A stretch of 64,000 nt of DNA from Coprovicinus avistercoris (GCA_018714895.1 DVMQ01000007.1:51191-115190), one strand, 5' to 3'. Shown: positions 8,868 through 18,643, numbered from the stretch's first letter. Program-made: numbers and translations. The notes: generated from the letters alone by a model not told the origin.

Positions 8868-9403
8868 GAACTCTTAAATCGATACTGAGTTTTCTTGCTG
8901 TGGTAGTGGTGGGCGTTGTGCTCGCCTTAGGTATTCGCACATTTGTTGCCGAAGTTTATGAAGTGCCCACAGGATCAATGTTGGAAACGGTGCAGCTTGG
9001 CGACAGGCTTATTGGAGAGAAGATCTCATATCGCTTTCGTGATCCTGAGCCCGGTGAAATTGTTACTTTCGAAGACCCGGAAGGCAGTGGTCAAACACTG
9101 CTTAAGCGTGTCATAGCTACTGAAGGCCAAACAGTGGAGCTCATTGATGGCGTTGTTTATGTTGATGGCGTCGCACTTGATGAGCCATATGTAGACGGCA
9201 AACCCTCAGACCCCATCCCCTTTGACGGCGAAGGTGGAGGCATAAGTTACCCCTATGTCGTGCCTGAGGGGTGCATTTGGGTTATGGGAGATAATAGAAC
9301 CAACTCTCGAGATTCTCGTTATTTTGGCGCAATTCCTGTTGATTCGGTAACCTCAAGAGCGGTCGCTATTTTCTGGCCATTTGAGGATGCGTGCATTTTG
9401 TAG
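8864..9403 (+). CDS. lepB: Type I signal peptidase
   Basis: Membrane-bound serine protease that removes signal peptides from secreted proteins. The 179-residue product has one N-terminal membrane segment (residues ~5-27), catalytic Ser38 in [10 protein letters not shown] and the general-base Lys81 in [11 protein letters not shown], then [15 protein letters not shown] near the end. The length fits Gram-positive enzymes. The ATG overlaps the trmD stop. The usual partner rplS is not here but 9 kb downstream, next to rnhB. Confidence 0.94.
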   Translation: MRTLKSILSFLAVVVVGVVLALGIRTFVAEVYEVPTGSMLETVQLGDRLIGEKISYRFRDPEPGEIVTFEDPEGSGQTLLKRVIATEGQTVELIDGVVYVDGVALDEPYVDGKPSDPIPFDGEGGGISYPYVVPEGCIWVMGDNRTNSRDSRYFGAIPVDSVTSRAVAIFWPFEDACIL

Positions 9404-9450
9404 GTTCTTGTGTTTTAACGACACATGCTGACAAGAAGGAGGGCGAACAC

Positions 9451-10359
9451 ATGGGCGAGACGCCCCTAACATTTCAGGATATGATCCTGACGCTCGAGCA
9501 CTATTGGGCTAGTTGTGGTTGCACGGTAATGCAGCCCTATGACTCCGAGGTGGGAGCTGGTACCTTCCATACCGCTACTACCCTGCGCTCACTGGGTCCA
9601 GGGGAGTGGAGGTGCTGCTATCCTCAGCCTTGCCGTCGTCCTACGGATGGACGCTATGGTGAGAACCCCAACCGCATGCAGCATTACTACCAATTCCAAG
9701 TGCTCATTAAGCCTTCTCCTGCGGATTCACAGGAACTGTATTTGGGTTCGCTTGCCGCTATTGGCCTTGATCCTAATGCACATGATGTTCGCTTCGTTGA
9801 AGATGACTGGGAGAGCCCAACACTTGGAGCCTGGGGCCTGGGCTGGGAAGTTTGGCTTGACGGTATGGAGGTTACGCAATTCACCTATTTTCAACAGGTA
9901 GGTGGTATTGAAGTTGATCCTGTGCCCGTTGAGATTACCTACGGCCTTGAGCGAATTGCTATGTATGCCCAAAACGTTACAAGTGTCTATGACCTTGTCT
10001 GGAGCTATTTGCCCGATGGTACTCCTATGACCTACGGAGATGTATTCCTTGAGAATGAACGCGAATTCTCGGCATACAACTTCGAGGTTGCCAACGTTGA
10101 GATGATGCGTCAGAAGTTTGATGACTATGAGCGCGAGTGCCATGCATGTCTGGATGCCAAGCTTCCGCTTCCAGCGTATGACTGTGTTATGAAATGCAGC
10201 CATGCCTTTAACCTGCTTGATGCTCGTGGTGCTCTGTCAGCTGTTGAACGAGCAAATTATATTTTGAGAGTGCGTACGGTTGCTAAGGCATGTTGTGAGG
10301 CATATCTCGAACAAGTTGCTGGTTCGACTGATGAGCATAAGAACGAGGAGGTTGCATAG
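9451..10359 (+). CDS. glyQ: Glycyl-tRNA synthetase, alpha subunit
   Basis: Catalytic subunit of the heterotetrameric (alpha2beta2) class IIc enzyme. The 302-residue protein begins [19 protein letters not shown] and contains [20 protein letters not shown] and [20 protein letters not shown], all typical of GlyQ. The ATG at 9451 follows GAAGGAGGG; the frame stays open upstream into lepB but has no supported start there. glyS starts three bases after the stop. Confidence 0.97.
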   Translation: MGETPLTFQDMILTLEHYWASCGCTVMQPYDSEVGAGTFHTATTLRSLGPGEWRCCYPQPCRRPTDGRYGENPNRMQHYYQFQVLIKPSPADSQELYLGSLAAIGLDPNAHDVRFVEDDWESPTLGAWGLGWEVWLDGMEVTQFTYFQQVGGIEVDPVPVEITYGLERIAMYAQNVTSVYDLVWSYLPDGTPMTYGDVFLENEREFSAYNFEVANVEMMRQKFDDYERECHACLDAKLPLPAYDCVMKCSHAFNLLDARGALSAVERANYILRVRTVAKACCEAYLEQVAGSTDEHKNEEVA

Positions 10360-10362
10360 ACC

Positions 10363-12459
10363 ATGGCCAAAACACGCGATTTTTTGCTTGAAATAGGCTG
10401 TGAGGAGATGCCTTCGGCACCGCTTATGAATGCAACCAATCAGCTTGGAAAGCTCGTGGAACGTGAGCTCGATGATGCGGGTTTGCCTCACGGAGCACTT
10501 CGTGTTGCTTCAACGCCTCGACGTTTGAGCGTTATTGTCTCCGATGTTGCTGAATCGACCGAAGAGGTTCATGAGGTGCGTCGTGGTCCTGCAGCTCATA
10601 TCGCTTTTGATGAGGCGGGTGAGCCCACAAAAGCAGCTATAGGTTTTGCTCGCAAGTTTGGCATGGGAGCAGAAGATCTTACAAGGCGTGAAGACAGCGA
10701 TGGCAAGGAATATGTTTTTGCTGAGCGTACAATTCCAGCTGCTTCTGCATTGCCACTCCTCTCTAAGCTCTGTGAAAAGACAATTCGTTCCCTTGAGTGG
10801 CCTAACTATCGCAGCCAGCGTTGGGGTTCTTCTCACGATACGTTCGTAAGGCCCATTCGTTGGATTTGTGCTCTTTTTGGTGAGGATGTTATCCCGGTTA
10901 GTTATGCTGATGTAACAAGCAGCAATACAACACGTGGTCATCGAGTCTTGGGCCCTGGTGAACACATCGTGGCCGAACCTTCGGCTTACGAAAACGTTCT
11001 TGAGAATGCCGGTGTTCTCCTTGAGAAGAGGCGAGCACAAAAGATTCGTGAACAGGTAAAAGCTCTTGAAGAAGAACGCGGTGGCGCTCATGTTGATATG
11101 CCTAAGCGTACCTTCGATGAAGTTGTAAACCTGTGCGAATGGCCAACGGCGCTTGTTGGCACTTTTGACGAAGAGTTCTTGGCAGTTCCTCATGAAATTA
11201 TTTGTGAGTCCATGCTGTCCAACCAGCGCTATTTCCCCATTTATGACCAGCAGGGCAATCTCACTCGTGAATTTGTCGTAGTGTCCAACGCTGACCCGGC
11301 ATGTTCTGAGACAGTTGTTGATGGTAATGAACGTGTTGTTCGTGCGCGTTTAGATGATGCCAAGTTCTTCTATGAGGAAGACCTTAAGGTTGGTCTCGAT
11401 GAGTTTGTTGAACGTCTGGATCGCGTGGTATTTCATGAGAAGCTCGGCACTATGCGCCAGAAGGTTGAGCGCATGGAGGCGATTGCGGGTGCTGCCGCAG
11501 AACTAGCTGGTCTTGATGAGATTACTTCTGCGCAGGCTATTCGCGCTGCCCATTTTGCTAAGGCTGACCTGGTAAGCCAGACTGTCGTTGAATTCACCAG
11601 CCAGCAAGGCGTTATGGGTGGCTACTTTGCTCAGGCCGCCGGTGAGCCTGAAGAGGTGTCCCGCGGCATAGCTGAGCATTATCGTCCACGCTTTGCTGGA
11701 GATGATCTTCCCTCGGGCACGGTAGGAAAAGTTGTGGCTCTTGCCGATAAACTCGATACGATTTGTGGACTTTTTGCAGTTGATGAACCGCCTACCGGCT
11801 CATCCGATCCATTCGCCGTTCGTCGTTCTGCTATTGGTGCAATTGCAATTTTGCAGGCGCTCCCAGCGTTTTCTTTGAGTTCATTGGTTAGCTGTGCGCT
11901 CGAGGCACTTTCATCTCAGGACATCTCCTTTGACCTCGATAAAGTCCGCAATGAAGTGCTCGCATTTTTCGTCGGTCGCCTTGCAGCGATCGCGCGTGAT
12001 GAGGGTGTCCGCCCCGAGACAATCGAAGCTGTTTCTGCGGTGGGCGTTGTAGATCCTGCAGAGTTTTTACATCGTGCCCATGCTCTTGAGCAGGCACGCA
12101 AAAATGATACTGAGCTCTTTGACGATTTGGCGCATGCCTACGCTCGTGCAGCTCATCTTGCTGATGCATCACTTGGTGATGATGTCGACGAAACCAAGTT
12201 CTCTGCTCCTGAGCTTGCTTTGCTTAAGGCCTGCTCAGAAGGGGAAGATGCTGTTAATAGCGCGCTCAGCACAGGAGACTATCAGGGTGCACTTGCTGCC
12301 CTTGCAGGTTTGCGAGAGCCAATCGATCGATTCTTTGACGAAGTGCTTGTTATGGATGAAGATGAGGACGTGCGAAATAATCGTCTGCGTCTCCTTAACA
12401 GATTTGCTGGTGTCTTTGGCGGGGTTGCTGACATGGGAGCGCTCGCTGGCAGGCGTTAG
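10363..12459 (+). CDS. glyS: Glycyl-tRNA synthetase, beta subunit
   Basis: tRNA-recognition subunit of the bacterial alpha2beta2 glycyl-tRNA synthetase, 698 residues as expected. It opens with FLLEIGCEEMPSAPLM and shows TPRRLSVIV, HDTFVRPIRWICALFGEDV, SMLSNQRYFPIYD and RLDDAKFFYEEDL. The C-terminal half holds the HD-like and anticodon-binding-like domains (VVALADKLDTICGLF, RNNRLRLLNRF). The two-subunit form, rather than the single-chain type of most other actinobacteria, is useful taxonomic evidence. Confidence 0.96.
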   Translation: MAKTRDFLLEIGCEEMPSAPLMNATNQLGKLVERELDDAGLPHGALRVASTPRRLSVIVSDVAESTEEVHEVRRGPAAHIAFDEAGEPTKAAIGFARKFGMGAEDLTRREDSDGKEYVFAERTIPAASALPLLSKLCEKTIRSLEWPNYRSQRWGSSHDTFVRPIRWICALFGEDVIPVSYADVTSSNTTRGHRVLGPGEHIVAEPSAYENVLENAGVLLEKRRAQKIREQVKALEEERGGAHVDMPKRTFDEVVNLCEWPTALVGTFDEEFLAVPHEIICESMLSNQRYFPIYDQQGNLTREFVVVSNADPACSETVVDGNERVVRARLDDAKFFYEEDLKVGLDEFVERLDRVVFHEKLGTMRQKVERMEAIAGAAAELAGLDEITSAQAIRAAHFAKADLVSQTVVEFTSQQGVMGGYFAQAAGEPEEVSRGIAEHYRPRFAGDDLPSGTVGKVVALADKLDTICGLFAVDEPPTGSSDPFAVRRSAIGAIAILQALPAFSLSSLVSCALEALSSQDISFDLDKVRNEVLAFFVGRLAAIARDEGVRPETIEAVSAVGVVDPAEFLHRAHALEQARKNDTELFDDLAHAYARAAHLADASLGDDVDETKFSAPELALLKACSEGEDAVNSALSTGDYQGALAALAGLREPIDRFFDEVLVMDEDEDVRNNRLRLLNRFAGVFGGVADMGALAGRR

Positions 12460-12480
12460 AATGGTATAAATATCTAAAGT

Positions 12481-12503
12481 GCGAGGCGATAATTTCGCCT
12501 CGC
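12481..12503 (+). terminator. Perfect hairpin between glyS and the PPDK regulator gene
   Basis: A 9-base perfect stem (GCGAGGCGA with TCGCCTCGC) and a 5-base loop begin 22 bases after the glyS stop. There is no T-run after it, so it is probably an attenuator, processing site or weak terminator rather than a classical one. Its position also argues against starting the next gene at the GTG at 12479. Confidence 0.45.
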
Positions 12504-12538
12504 AGGCAGGTTCAGCATTTGGCGGAAAGGTGGCTTTC

Positions 12539-13420
12539 GTGAAGGCAAATTTCGACCTCATTGATGAGGACTTCGACGAGGCTACGCCCGTCGTTCATAT
12601 CATTTCAGACTCTCTTGGCGACACTGCATCTGAGGTTGTTAACGCCGCTGCTGGTCAGTTTCCTAATGAGTCTGTACGAATTGAACGGCTTGCTAAGGTT
12701 ACGAGCGTAGAGCAGGTTCGTCATTACTTTGACGAGAAGACCGATCCAGAGATTCCGATGGCTGTGTTCCACACCATCGTGGATTCTAATTTGCGTGCAG
12801 AGGTTCGTCGCGAACTTGATCGTCGCGCTATTCCATCTATCGACTTGATGGGACCAGCAATTACTGTTCTCTCCACTCTTACAGGGGAAGAACCTAAGAA
12901 CGTTCCTGGCGTTATCCACAACACAGATGGTCAGTATTTCCGTCGTGTTGATGCCATGGAGTTCTTTGTTGAGCATGATGACGGTCGTAATCCGCAAGAT
13001 CTTCCGAAGGCAGATATTGTCCTTGTTGGTGTTTCCCGTACCTCTAAGACACCACTTTCAATGTACTTAGCTTTCTTGGGCTACAGGGTTGCAAATGTGC
13101 CTTTGGCGCTTGGCGTTGAGCCGCCTCAGGAGCTTGAGCAGGTCGATCCGCGTCGTCTCTTTGGTCTTGTCTCTTCAACCAATACGCTTCAGGCTTTCCG
13201 TCAGAATCGTCTTTCAGATGATGCTGCCTTTGCAATTGCAGGTTCCTATGCTGACCCACACGAGATTGTTGCCGAGCAAGATGAGGCTCGTAAGCTTATG
13301 AAGCATCTCGGCTGCATTGTCATTCGTACCGAGGGCAAGGCCGTAGAAGAATCTGCAACTGAGATTATCTCTCGTATTGAAGACCTAGAGGAATCGCTCT
13401 CAGATTCTGAAGACGCGTAA
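12539..13420 (+). CDS. Pyruvate, phosphate dikinase regulatory protein (DUF299)
   Basis: Bifunctional ADP-dependent kinase and Pi-dependent phosphorylase that switches PPDK off and on by acting on its active-site threonine (family knowledge). The 293-residue product shows HIISDSLGDTASEVVNAAA at the start and the P-loop GVSRTSKTPLSMYLAFLGY near residue 163. I chose GTG at 12539 because GGAAAGGTGG lies just upstream; a GTG at 12479 would sit in the hairpin. The target, ppdK, is the next gene but behind a strong terminator, so they share a neighbourhood and not an operon. Confidence 0.92.
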   Translation: MKANFDLIDEDFDEATPVVHIISDSLGDTASEVVNAAAGQFPNESVRIERLAKVTSVEQVRHYFDEKTDPEIPMAVFHTIVDSNLRAEVRRELDRRAIPSIDLMGPAITVLSTLTGEEPKNVPGVIHNTDGQYFRRVDAMEFFVEHDDGRNPQDLPKADIVLVGVSRTSKTPLSMYLAFLGYRVANVPLALGVEPPQELEQVDPRRLFGLVSSTNTLQAFRQNRLSDDAAFAIAGSYADPHEIVAEQDEARKLMKHLGCIVIRTEGKAVEESATEIISRIEDLEESLSDSEDA

Positions 13421-13445
13421 TTGTTTCTACAGTTATTTGTAGGTA

Positions 13446-13490
13446 AACAGGGGTGATCACGCTGTGGTCGCTCCTGTTTTTTCTTTTTGT
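13446..13490 (+). terminator. Rho-independent terminator
   Basis: A 15-base stem with a few G-T pairs (13446-13460 with 13464-13478) and a three-base loop, followed by a T-rich run. It ends the rpsP-to-PPDK-regulator transcript. Confidence 0.8.
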
Positions 13491-13673
13491 CAAGTCCTTT
13501 ATATGAATGCTCCGTCTACGGATGAAATTGATCCGCCAACGTATTCACGCTTCACATCCCGACTGAGTATCGGACAATAGGGAAAGTGAGTCTTGCGTTC
13601 GCCTCCTGTAAAGGCTGAATGCAGAGCAAGAATGCACACTTAATCTGGTGTGTGTAAGAGACGAGGAGTTTAG

Positions 13674-16445
13674 ATGTCTGAAACCAAGCACGTATATCGC
13701 TTCGGCAAGGACGCCTCCGGCAACGATGTAACAGAAGTTGCTGGAAATACCGTCGATGAGGCCAAATACGTTGTCGGCGGTAAGGGAGCAAACCTTGCTG
13801 AGATGGCCAAGATCGGTCTTCCAGTTCCTCCGGGATTTTCAATTACCTGCCAGACGTGTGTCGCATATTCATCTGCTGGCAATGTTTGGCCTGAGGGCGT
13901 TCTTGATGAGATTGATGAGGCTCGTAAAGACCTCGAAGAGCGTATGGGCAAGAAGTTGGGAGATGCTGAGGATCCTCTGCTGGTCTCCGTTCGCTCTGGC
14001 GCTCCTTTCTCCATGCCTGGCATGATGGACACCGTTCTTAACCTTGGTCTGAATGATGTCTCTGTTCATGGCCTCATTGCTCAGACAGAGAATCCTCGTT
14101 TTGGCTGGGACTCATATCGTCGCTTCATCCAGATGTTCTCTAACGTCGTAATGGGTGTCGACTCCGACCTGTTTGAGAACGCCATTACTTCTCTTAAGCT
14201 GAAGAAGGGTGTTAAGAACGACACGGACCTTACGGCCGAAGATCTCGAGAAGCTCGTTGCTGAATTCAAGGATATTTTCGCCAAGAATGTTGACGTAAAA
14301 GAGCATCCTGAGGTTGTTGTTGACGGTAGGGCAGTATTCCCCTCCGATCCTTATCTGCAGCTTCGCCTTGCTGAGCAGGCTGTTTTTGGTTCTTGGATGA
14401 ATGAGCGCGCCATTCTCTACCGCAAGCAGAACAAGATCCCTGATGATCTTGGTACCGCTGTAAACGTTCAGGTTATGGTCTTTGGTAACAAGGGCGATAC
14501 TTCTGCAACCGGCGTAGCCTTCACCCGTAACCCGGCTGACGGTACAAACGAGCGCTATGGCGACTTCCTGGTAAACGCTCAGGGCGAGGACGTTGTTGCT
14601 GGTATTCGTAACACCGAGCCTATCGCTGACCTTCGTAAGATCCCTGCCCTTGAAGAGGCTGGTAACGAGCTTTATCACATTTTCGAGGTGCTCGAGGATC
14701 ACTATCGCGACATGATGGACATCGAGTTCACCATTGAGCAGGGCAAGCTTTGGATGCTGCAGACCCGCGTTGGTAAGCGCACCGCTCTTTCTGCTCTGAA
14801 GGTCGCTATTGATATGGAGCGCGAGGGTCGCATCTCTAAGGAAGAGGCAGTTCAGCGTGTCAATCCTGAGCAGCTCGATCAGCTCCTGCACCCACAGCTT
14901 GACCCCAATGCAGATCTTGAGGTTCTCGCTACTGGTCTGAATGCAAGCCCTGGTGCCGCTGTTGGTGAGGTTGTCTTCTCCTCTGATGATGCTGTGAAGT
15001 TTGCTGAGGACAATCGTCCGTGCATCCTTGTCCGCTGGGAGACCAACCCTGACGACCTTAAGGGCATGGTTGCTGCTGAGGGCATTCTCACCAGCCATGG
15101 TGGCAAGACCAGCCATGCTGCCGTTATTGCCCGTGGCATGGGTGCACCTTGCGTCTGCGGTGTTGAGGCACTTAAGATCGACGCAACTAAGAAAGAGGCT
15201 CGCGTTTCTGGCACCGACGTGGTTCTCCACGAGGGTGACGTTATTTCCATCGACGGTACAACCGGCCGCGTAATTCTTGGCTCTGTAGCCCTCGTTCGTC
15301 CTGAGCTTACAGGCGACCTTGAGACAATCCTTGAGTGGGCAGACGAGATTCGTCTCGATCCTTCTCGCGGTGCAGTTATGGGCGTCCGTGCTAACGCAGA
15401 TAACCCTGCAGATGCTCAGCTCTCTCGTGACTTCGGTGCTGAAGGCATTGGTCTTTGCCGTACCGAGCACATGTTCCTTGGCGAGCGTAAGCAGATCATC
15501 CAGTCGTTCATTCTCGCTGAGAGCGATGGCATTAAGGAGCGTGCACTTGGCAAGCTTCTCGATGCTCAGAAGGGTGACTTCCTGAGCATGTTTGAGGCCA
15601 TGGACGGCAAGACGGTCATTGTCCGCCTGCTCGATCCGCCTCTGCATGAGTTCCTTGACAATCCTCGTGACCTTGCTGTTGAGCTTGCTCATCTCGAGGA
15701 CAAGGGTGCTGCTAAGTCTGAAATTGCTGAGAAGCGCGATTTGCTCCGTCGTATCGATTCCATGACTGAGGCTAACCCGATGCTTGGTCTGCGTGGTTGC
15801 CGTCTTGGCATCGTTTATCCTGAGCTCACCGATATGCAGGTACGTGCTATCGCTAGCGCTGCTGCTGAGCTCAAGAGCCGTGGTCTTGATCCTAAGCCCG
15901 AGATTATGGTTCCGCTGGTTTCTACTGCTAACGAGCTTGCTATGCTTCGTGAGCAGATTCTTAAGGGCGTCCAGGAAGTTGCTGACAAGTATGGCATGGA
16001 GCTCAACATTCCTGTGGGCACCATGATTGAGCTTCCGCGCGCTGCTCTTGAGGCTGATGAGATTGGTCAGTATGCTGACTTCTTCAGCTTTGGCACCAAT
16101 GACCTTACGCAGACCACGTTCGGCTTCTCTCGTGACGACGTTGAGAGCGCCTTCATCCCCATGTATCTGCGCAAGAAGATTCTTGCTACCAACCCATTTG
16201 AGACGCTTGATGATGGCGTTAACAAGCTCATCAAGATTGCTCTTCAGGGTGGTCGCACCGCCAATCCTAAGATTGTTTGCGGCGTCTGTGGCGAGACTGG
16301 TGGCGATCCTGATTCCATCCACACCTACTATGACGACGGTGTAGATTACGTCAGCTGCTCGCCCTATCGTGTACCTATCGCACGTCTCACCGCTGCTCAG
16401 GCAAAGATCGCAGCAAACGGTGGCGCTATTTCGAGGGATAAGTAA
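13674..16445 (+). CDS. ppdK: Pyruvate, phosphate dikinase
   Basis: Interconverts pyruvate, ATP and Pi with PEP, AMP and PPi; in fermenters it often runs toward pyruvate and ATP. The 923-residue protein has the full order of domains: ATP-grasp (GGKGANLAEMAKIGLPVPPG, AFTRNPADGTNERYG), the phosphohistidine domain with GGKTSHAAVIARGMG (His near residue 480), and the PEP-binding barrel with GLCRTEHMFL and the catalytic cysteine in VCGVCGETGGDP. GAGGAG precedes the ATG. Synonymous codons lean to C/G-ending forms like those in rpsB and tsf, suggesting high expression. The gene is alone between two strong terminators. Confidence 0.97.
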   Translation: MSETKHVYRFGKDASGNDVTEVAGNTVDEAKYVVGGKGANLAEMAKIGLPVPPGFSITCQTCVAYSSAGNVWPEGVLDEIDEARKDLEERMGKKLGDAEDPLLVSVRSGAPFSMPGMMDTVLNLGLNDVSVHGLIAQTENPRFGWDSYRRFIQMFSNVVMGVDSDLFENAITSLKLKKGVKNDTDLTAEDLEKLVAEFKDIFAKNVDVKEHPEVVVDGRAVFPSDPYLQLRLAEQAVFGSWMNERAILYRKQNKIPDDLGTAVNVQVMVFGNKGDTSATGVAFTRNPADGTNERYGDFLVNAQGEDVVAGIRNTEPIADLRKIPALEEAGNELYHIFEVLEDHYRDMMDIEFTIEQGKLWMLQTRVGKRTALSALKVAIDMEREGRISKEEAVQRVNPEQLDQLLHPQLDPNADLEVLATGLNASPGAAVGEVVFSSDDAVKFAEDNRPCILVRWETNPDDLKGMVAAEGILTSHGGKTSHAAVIARGMGAPCVCGVEALKIDATKKEARVSGTDVVLHEGDVISIDGTTGRVILGSVALVRPELTGDLETILEWADEIRLDPSRGAVMGVRANADNPADAQLSRDFGAEGIGLCRTEHMFLGERKQIIQSFILAESDGIKERALGKLLDAQKGDFLSMFEAMDGKTVIVRLLDPPLHEFLDNPRDLAVELAHLEDKGAAKSEIAEKRDLLRRIDSMTEANPMLGLRGCRLGIVYPELTDMQVRAIASAAAELKSRGLDPKPEIMVPLVSTANELAMLREQILKGVQEVADKYGMELNIPVGTMIELPRAALEADEIGQYADFFSFGTNDLTQTTFGFSRDDVESAFIPMYLRKKILATNPFETLDDGVNKLIKIALQGGRTANPKIVCGVCGETGGDPDSIHTYYDDGVDYVSCSPYRVPIARLTAAQAKIAANGGAISRDK

Positions 16446-16478
16446 TTCACGGACCTATCCGCGGAATGTGTGAGTAGG

Positions 16479-16511
16479 GAGGGAGAGTCCATTGGGCTCT
16501 CCCTCTTTTTT
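16479..16511 (+). terminator. Rho-independent terminator after ppdK
   Basis: A 12-base stem (16479-16490 with 16494-16505, one T-G pair) and a three-base loop, followed by TTTTTT. It closes the single-gene ppdK unit. Confidence 0.88.
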
Positions 16512-16575
16512 GATCTGTAATACCTAAGAGTTACGCTGTAAAGTGCTATTACAGTGAGCTATAGAGGTGGTGACT

Positions 16576-17628
16576 ATGGTTGTTGATCGTATTGCCTGTG
16601 AGCGCTTTGAGCATGAGCATCTTAGCAAGTTTGCTTGTTTTGCCGATGAGTCTCAGGGTCGATATAAAGATGAACCTTTGGATCCACTTCGTACGTGCTT
16701 TCAAAGAGATCGCGACCGTATTTTGCATTGCAAAAGTTTTCGCAGATTAGCTCATAAAACACAGGTCTTTCTTGCGCCAGAAGGGGACCATTATCGAACG
16801 CGCCTTACACACTCTCTTGAGGTCATGCAGATTTCACGAGATATTGCTCGCTCTTTAGGCCTTAACGAAGATCTAACCGAGGCAATTGCCTTAGGGCATG
16901 ATCTTGGACATACGCCGTTTGGTCATGCTGGGGAGGGTGCATTGTCGCGGGCTTTGTCCGAATGGCGAGGGATTGATCCTGAATCCTCAAAAGGCAAAAC
17001 GCTGTTTCGTCATAACGTGCAGAGCGCACGAGTTGTTCAAGTGCTTGAAAAGGATGGACAGGGGCTCAACTTATCTCGTGAGGTTGTTGATGGGATCTTA
17101 TGTCATACAGGCAGTCGTAAGGCAAGCACCCTTGAAGGCAGACTGGTAGCGCTTTCGGATAGAATCGCCTATGTGACCCATGACATTGATGATGCTGAAC
17201 GGGCCGGCTTGCTTCGTGGATCAGATTTGCCGCGCGAACCTCTAGCCATACTTGGCACAACCTCTTCTGAGCGTATAGCTACCATGGTTCGTGATGTGGT
17301 ATATACGAGCTCAGATATGAATGATATCCGCATGTCAGATGATGTATGGAATGCAATGATGCAACTTCGATCTTTCTTGCGTGAGCATATCTATACCGAG
17401 AGTGATGCTAAGGTGGATGAACCAAAAGCACGCCAGTTGATCATTGATTTGTTCCATTACTTTATGGAACACCTTGATCAGGTGCCCGATGAGTATCGTC
17501 GTCATGCAACAAAGCATCCCGATATTCAAGTTGCAGACTTTGTTTCTGGTATGACCGACCGTTATGCTATACGCATGTATCAAAACATTAAAATCCCTCG
17601 CGCCTGGAGGATGGGAGAACATTCGTGA
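16576..17628 (+). CDS. dgt: Deoxyguanosinetriphosphate triphosphohydrolase-like protein
   Basis: HD-domain dNTP triphosphohydrolase family: releases triphosphate from deoxynucleotides and so tunes dNTP pools. The 350-residue protein shows the metal-site residues in RTRLTHSLEVMQISRDIA and GHDLGHTPFGHAGE, preceded by KSFRRLAHKTQVF, all family signatures. The ATG at 16576 is chosen because GAGGTGG lies five bases upstream; a GTG at 16567 falls inside that ribosome site. In many bacteria this gene sits with dnaG, but here it is coupled (GTGA overlap) to a DUF6273 membrane-anchored protein. A short inverted repeat, CTGTAA-n7-TTACAG (16536-16554), lies just upstream. Confidence 0.93.
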   Translation: MVVDRIACERFEHEHLSKFACFADESQGRYKDEPLDPLRTCFQRDRDRILHCKSFRRLAHKTQVFLAPEGDHYRTRLTHSLEVMQISRDIARSLGLNEDLTEAIALGHDLGHTPFGHAGEGALSRALSEWRGIDPESSKGKTLFRHNVQSARVVQVLEKDGQGLNLSREVVDGILCHTGSRKASTLEGRLVALSDRIAYVTHDIDDAERAGLLRGSDLPREPLAILGTTSSERIATMVRDVVYTSSDMNDIRMSDDVWNAMMQLRSFLREHIYTESDAKVDEPKARQLIIDLFHYFMEHLDQVPDEYRRHATKHPDIQVADFVSGMTDRYAIRMYQNIKIPRAWRMGEHS

Positions 17629-18590
17629 AAAAAGGCTTTGCAGTACTACGTCTTCTCATTTCATTGGTCATTTTGGCTGTTGGCGTAGGGGCAGTTTGGT
17701 TTGTGAGTACCGGACATAGTCTGCCTTTTGTTTCAGGTTCTGACGATAACCCTGATACGCTCACTTCTTCAAATGAGAAGGCTAACTCCGATGATCTCCA
17801 TCTGTCAGATTACTCGTGGAGTGAACTTTCAGATATTTCTGCAGAGATAAGTGCTGCACCTACTGATGAAGAAGGTCGCTCTATTGCTCAGTCTTATGGA
17901 CTGGTAGATGCTGACGGCTCTCTCAGTGATGATGAAATACAAATTGAGCTTTCAAATGGAATGGTTGTATCAGCTCAGCTTGTTGGTATTCGCCATGATG
18001 ACAAGAGTGATGGTACTGGCAAGGCTGGACTCACCTTTATTACTATGCAAGCCATCGCAAACCGTCCTGTGAACTCAAATGGCGACAATGCAGGCGGGTG
18101 GCAATCTTGCGAACTTCGCGCTTGGCTTAACGGAGATGCGTTGGATTTATTTCCAACGGATTTGCGCGAACATCTGGTAAGTGTTGAGAAGCTCACCAAC
18201 AATGTTGGGGGAGCGCGTGATGCATCTGCAGTGAGCGCTACCTCAGATTACGTTTGGCTGTTCTCTGCTCGAGAAGTCTGTGGACAAATTAACTGGTTTG
18301 AGCACGAATACGGTGCTGACTATGCTTATCTTGACGCAGTGCCTAATGCTGAAGGCGAACAATACGAACGGTTTGCTCAAGCAAAAGTTACGTCATCTTC
18401 CGATCCAAGCGACACCTTGATCCGCACGTATCAAGGTAATGAGACGTCTTGGTCATATAGAACACCATTTTTCTTTGTTTATCAGAACCTCGATGGACGT
18501 TATTTTTACAATGTGTTGAGCACGGGCTATCCGTATGGCTATAGTGCGCCCGATCTTTCTCAGGGTGTTGTTGTCGGCTTTTGCGTGTAG
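17625..18590 (+). CDS. Membrane-anchored DUF6273-type protein
   Basis: Protein of unknown function, 321 residues. Residues ~5-30 (FAVLRLLISLVILAVGVGAV) form a signal anchor, then a Ser/Asp-rich linker, then an extracytoplasmic domain. The stretch AGGWQSCELRAWLNGDALDL, followed by FPTDLREHLVSVEKLT, resembles the DUF6273 domain found in surface proteins of Firmicutes and Coriobacteriia. The domain call is from memory of the pattern. It starts with GTG in the last codons of dgt (4-base overlap) and no terminator is evident before the rplS promoter. The link to dgt may be only positional. Confidence 0.72.
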   Translation: MKKGFAVLRLLISLVILAVGVGAVWFVSTGHSLPFVSGSDDNPDTLTSSNEKANSDDLHLSDYSWSELSDISAEISAAPTDEEGRSIAQSYGLVDADGSLSDDEIQIELSNGMVVSAQLVGIRHDDKSDGTGKAGLTFITMQAIANRPVNSNGDNAGGWQSCELRAWLNGDALDLFPTDLREHLVSVEKLTNNVGGARDASAVSATSDYVWLFSAREVCGQINWFEHEYGADYAYLDAVPNAEGEQYERFAQAKVTSSSDPSDTLIRTYQGNETSWSYRTPFFFVYQNLDGRYFYNVLSTGYPYGYSAPDLSQGVVVGFCV

Positions 18591-18593
18591 ATA

Positions 18594-18621
18594 TTGCGGA
18601 TTGCGTTTAACCTGGTATACT
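18594..18621 (+). promoter_or_regulatory. Promoter for rplS
   Basis: TTGCGG at 18594-18599, a 16-base spacer and TATACT at 18616-18621, with a TG-type extension just before the -10 box (TGGTATACT). It points to rplS and predicts a leader of about 65 bases. Confidence 0.6.
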
Positions 18622-18643
18622 AATTCGCTGTGTGTAAACCTAT

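Noticed and set aside
14112..16322. Long 736-codon frame on the minus strand
   Set aside because: It is antisense to ppdK, whose protein is unambiguous; strong codon bias in ppdK keeps this frame open by chance.
16536..16554. CTGTAA-n7-TTACAG inverted repeat as an operator
   Set aside because: Only six bases per arm and no second copy found near other genes; chance is likely, so it is mentioned only in the dgt entry.
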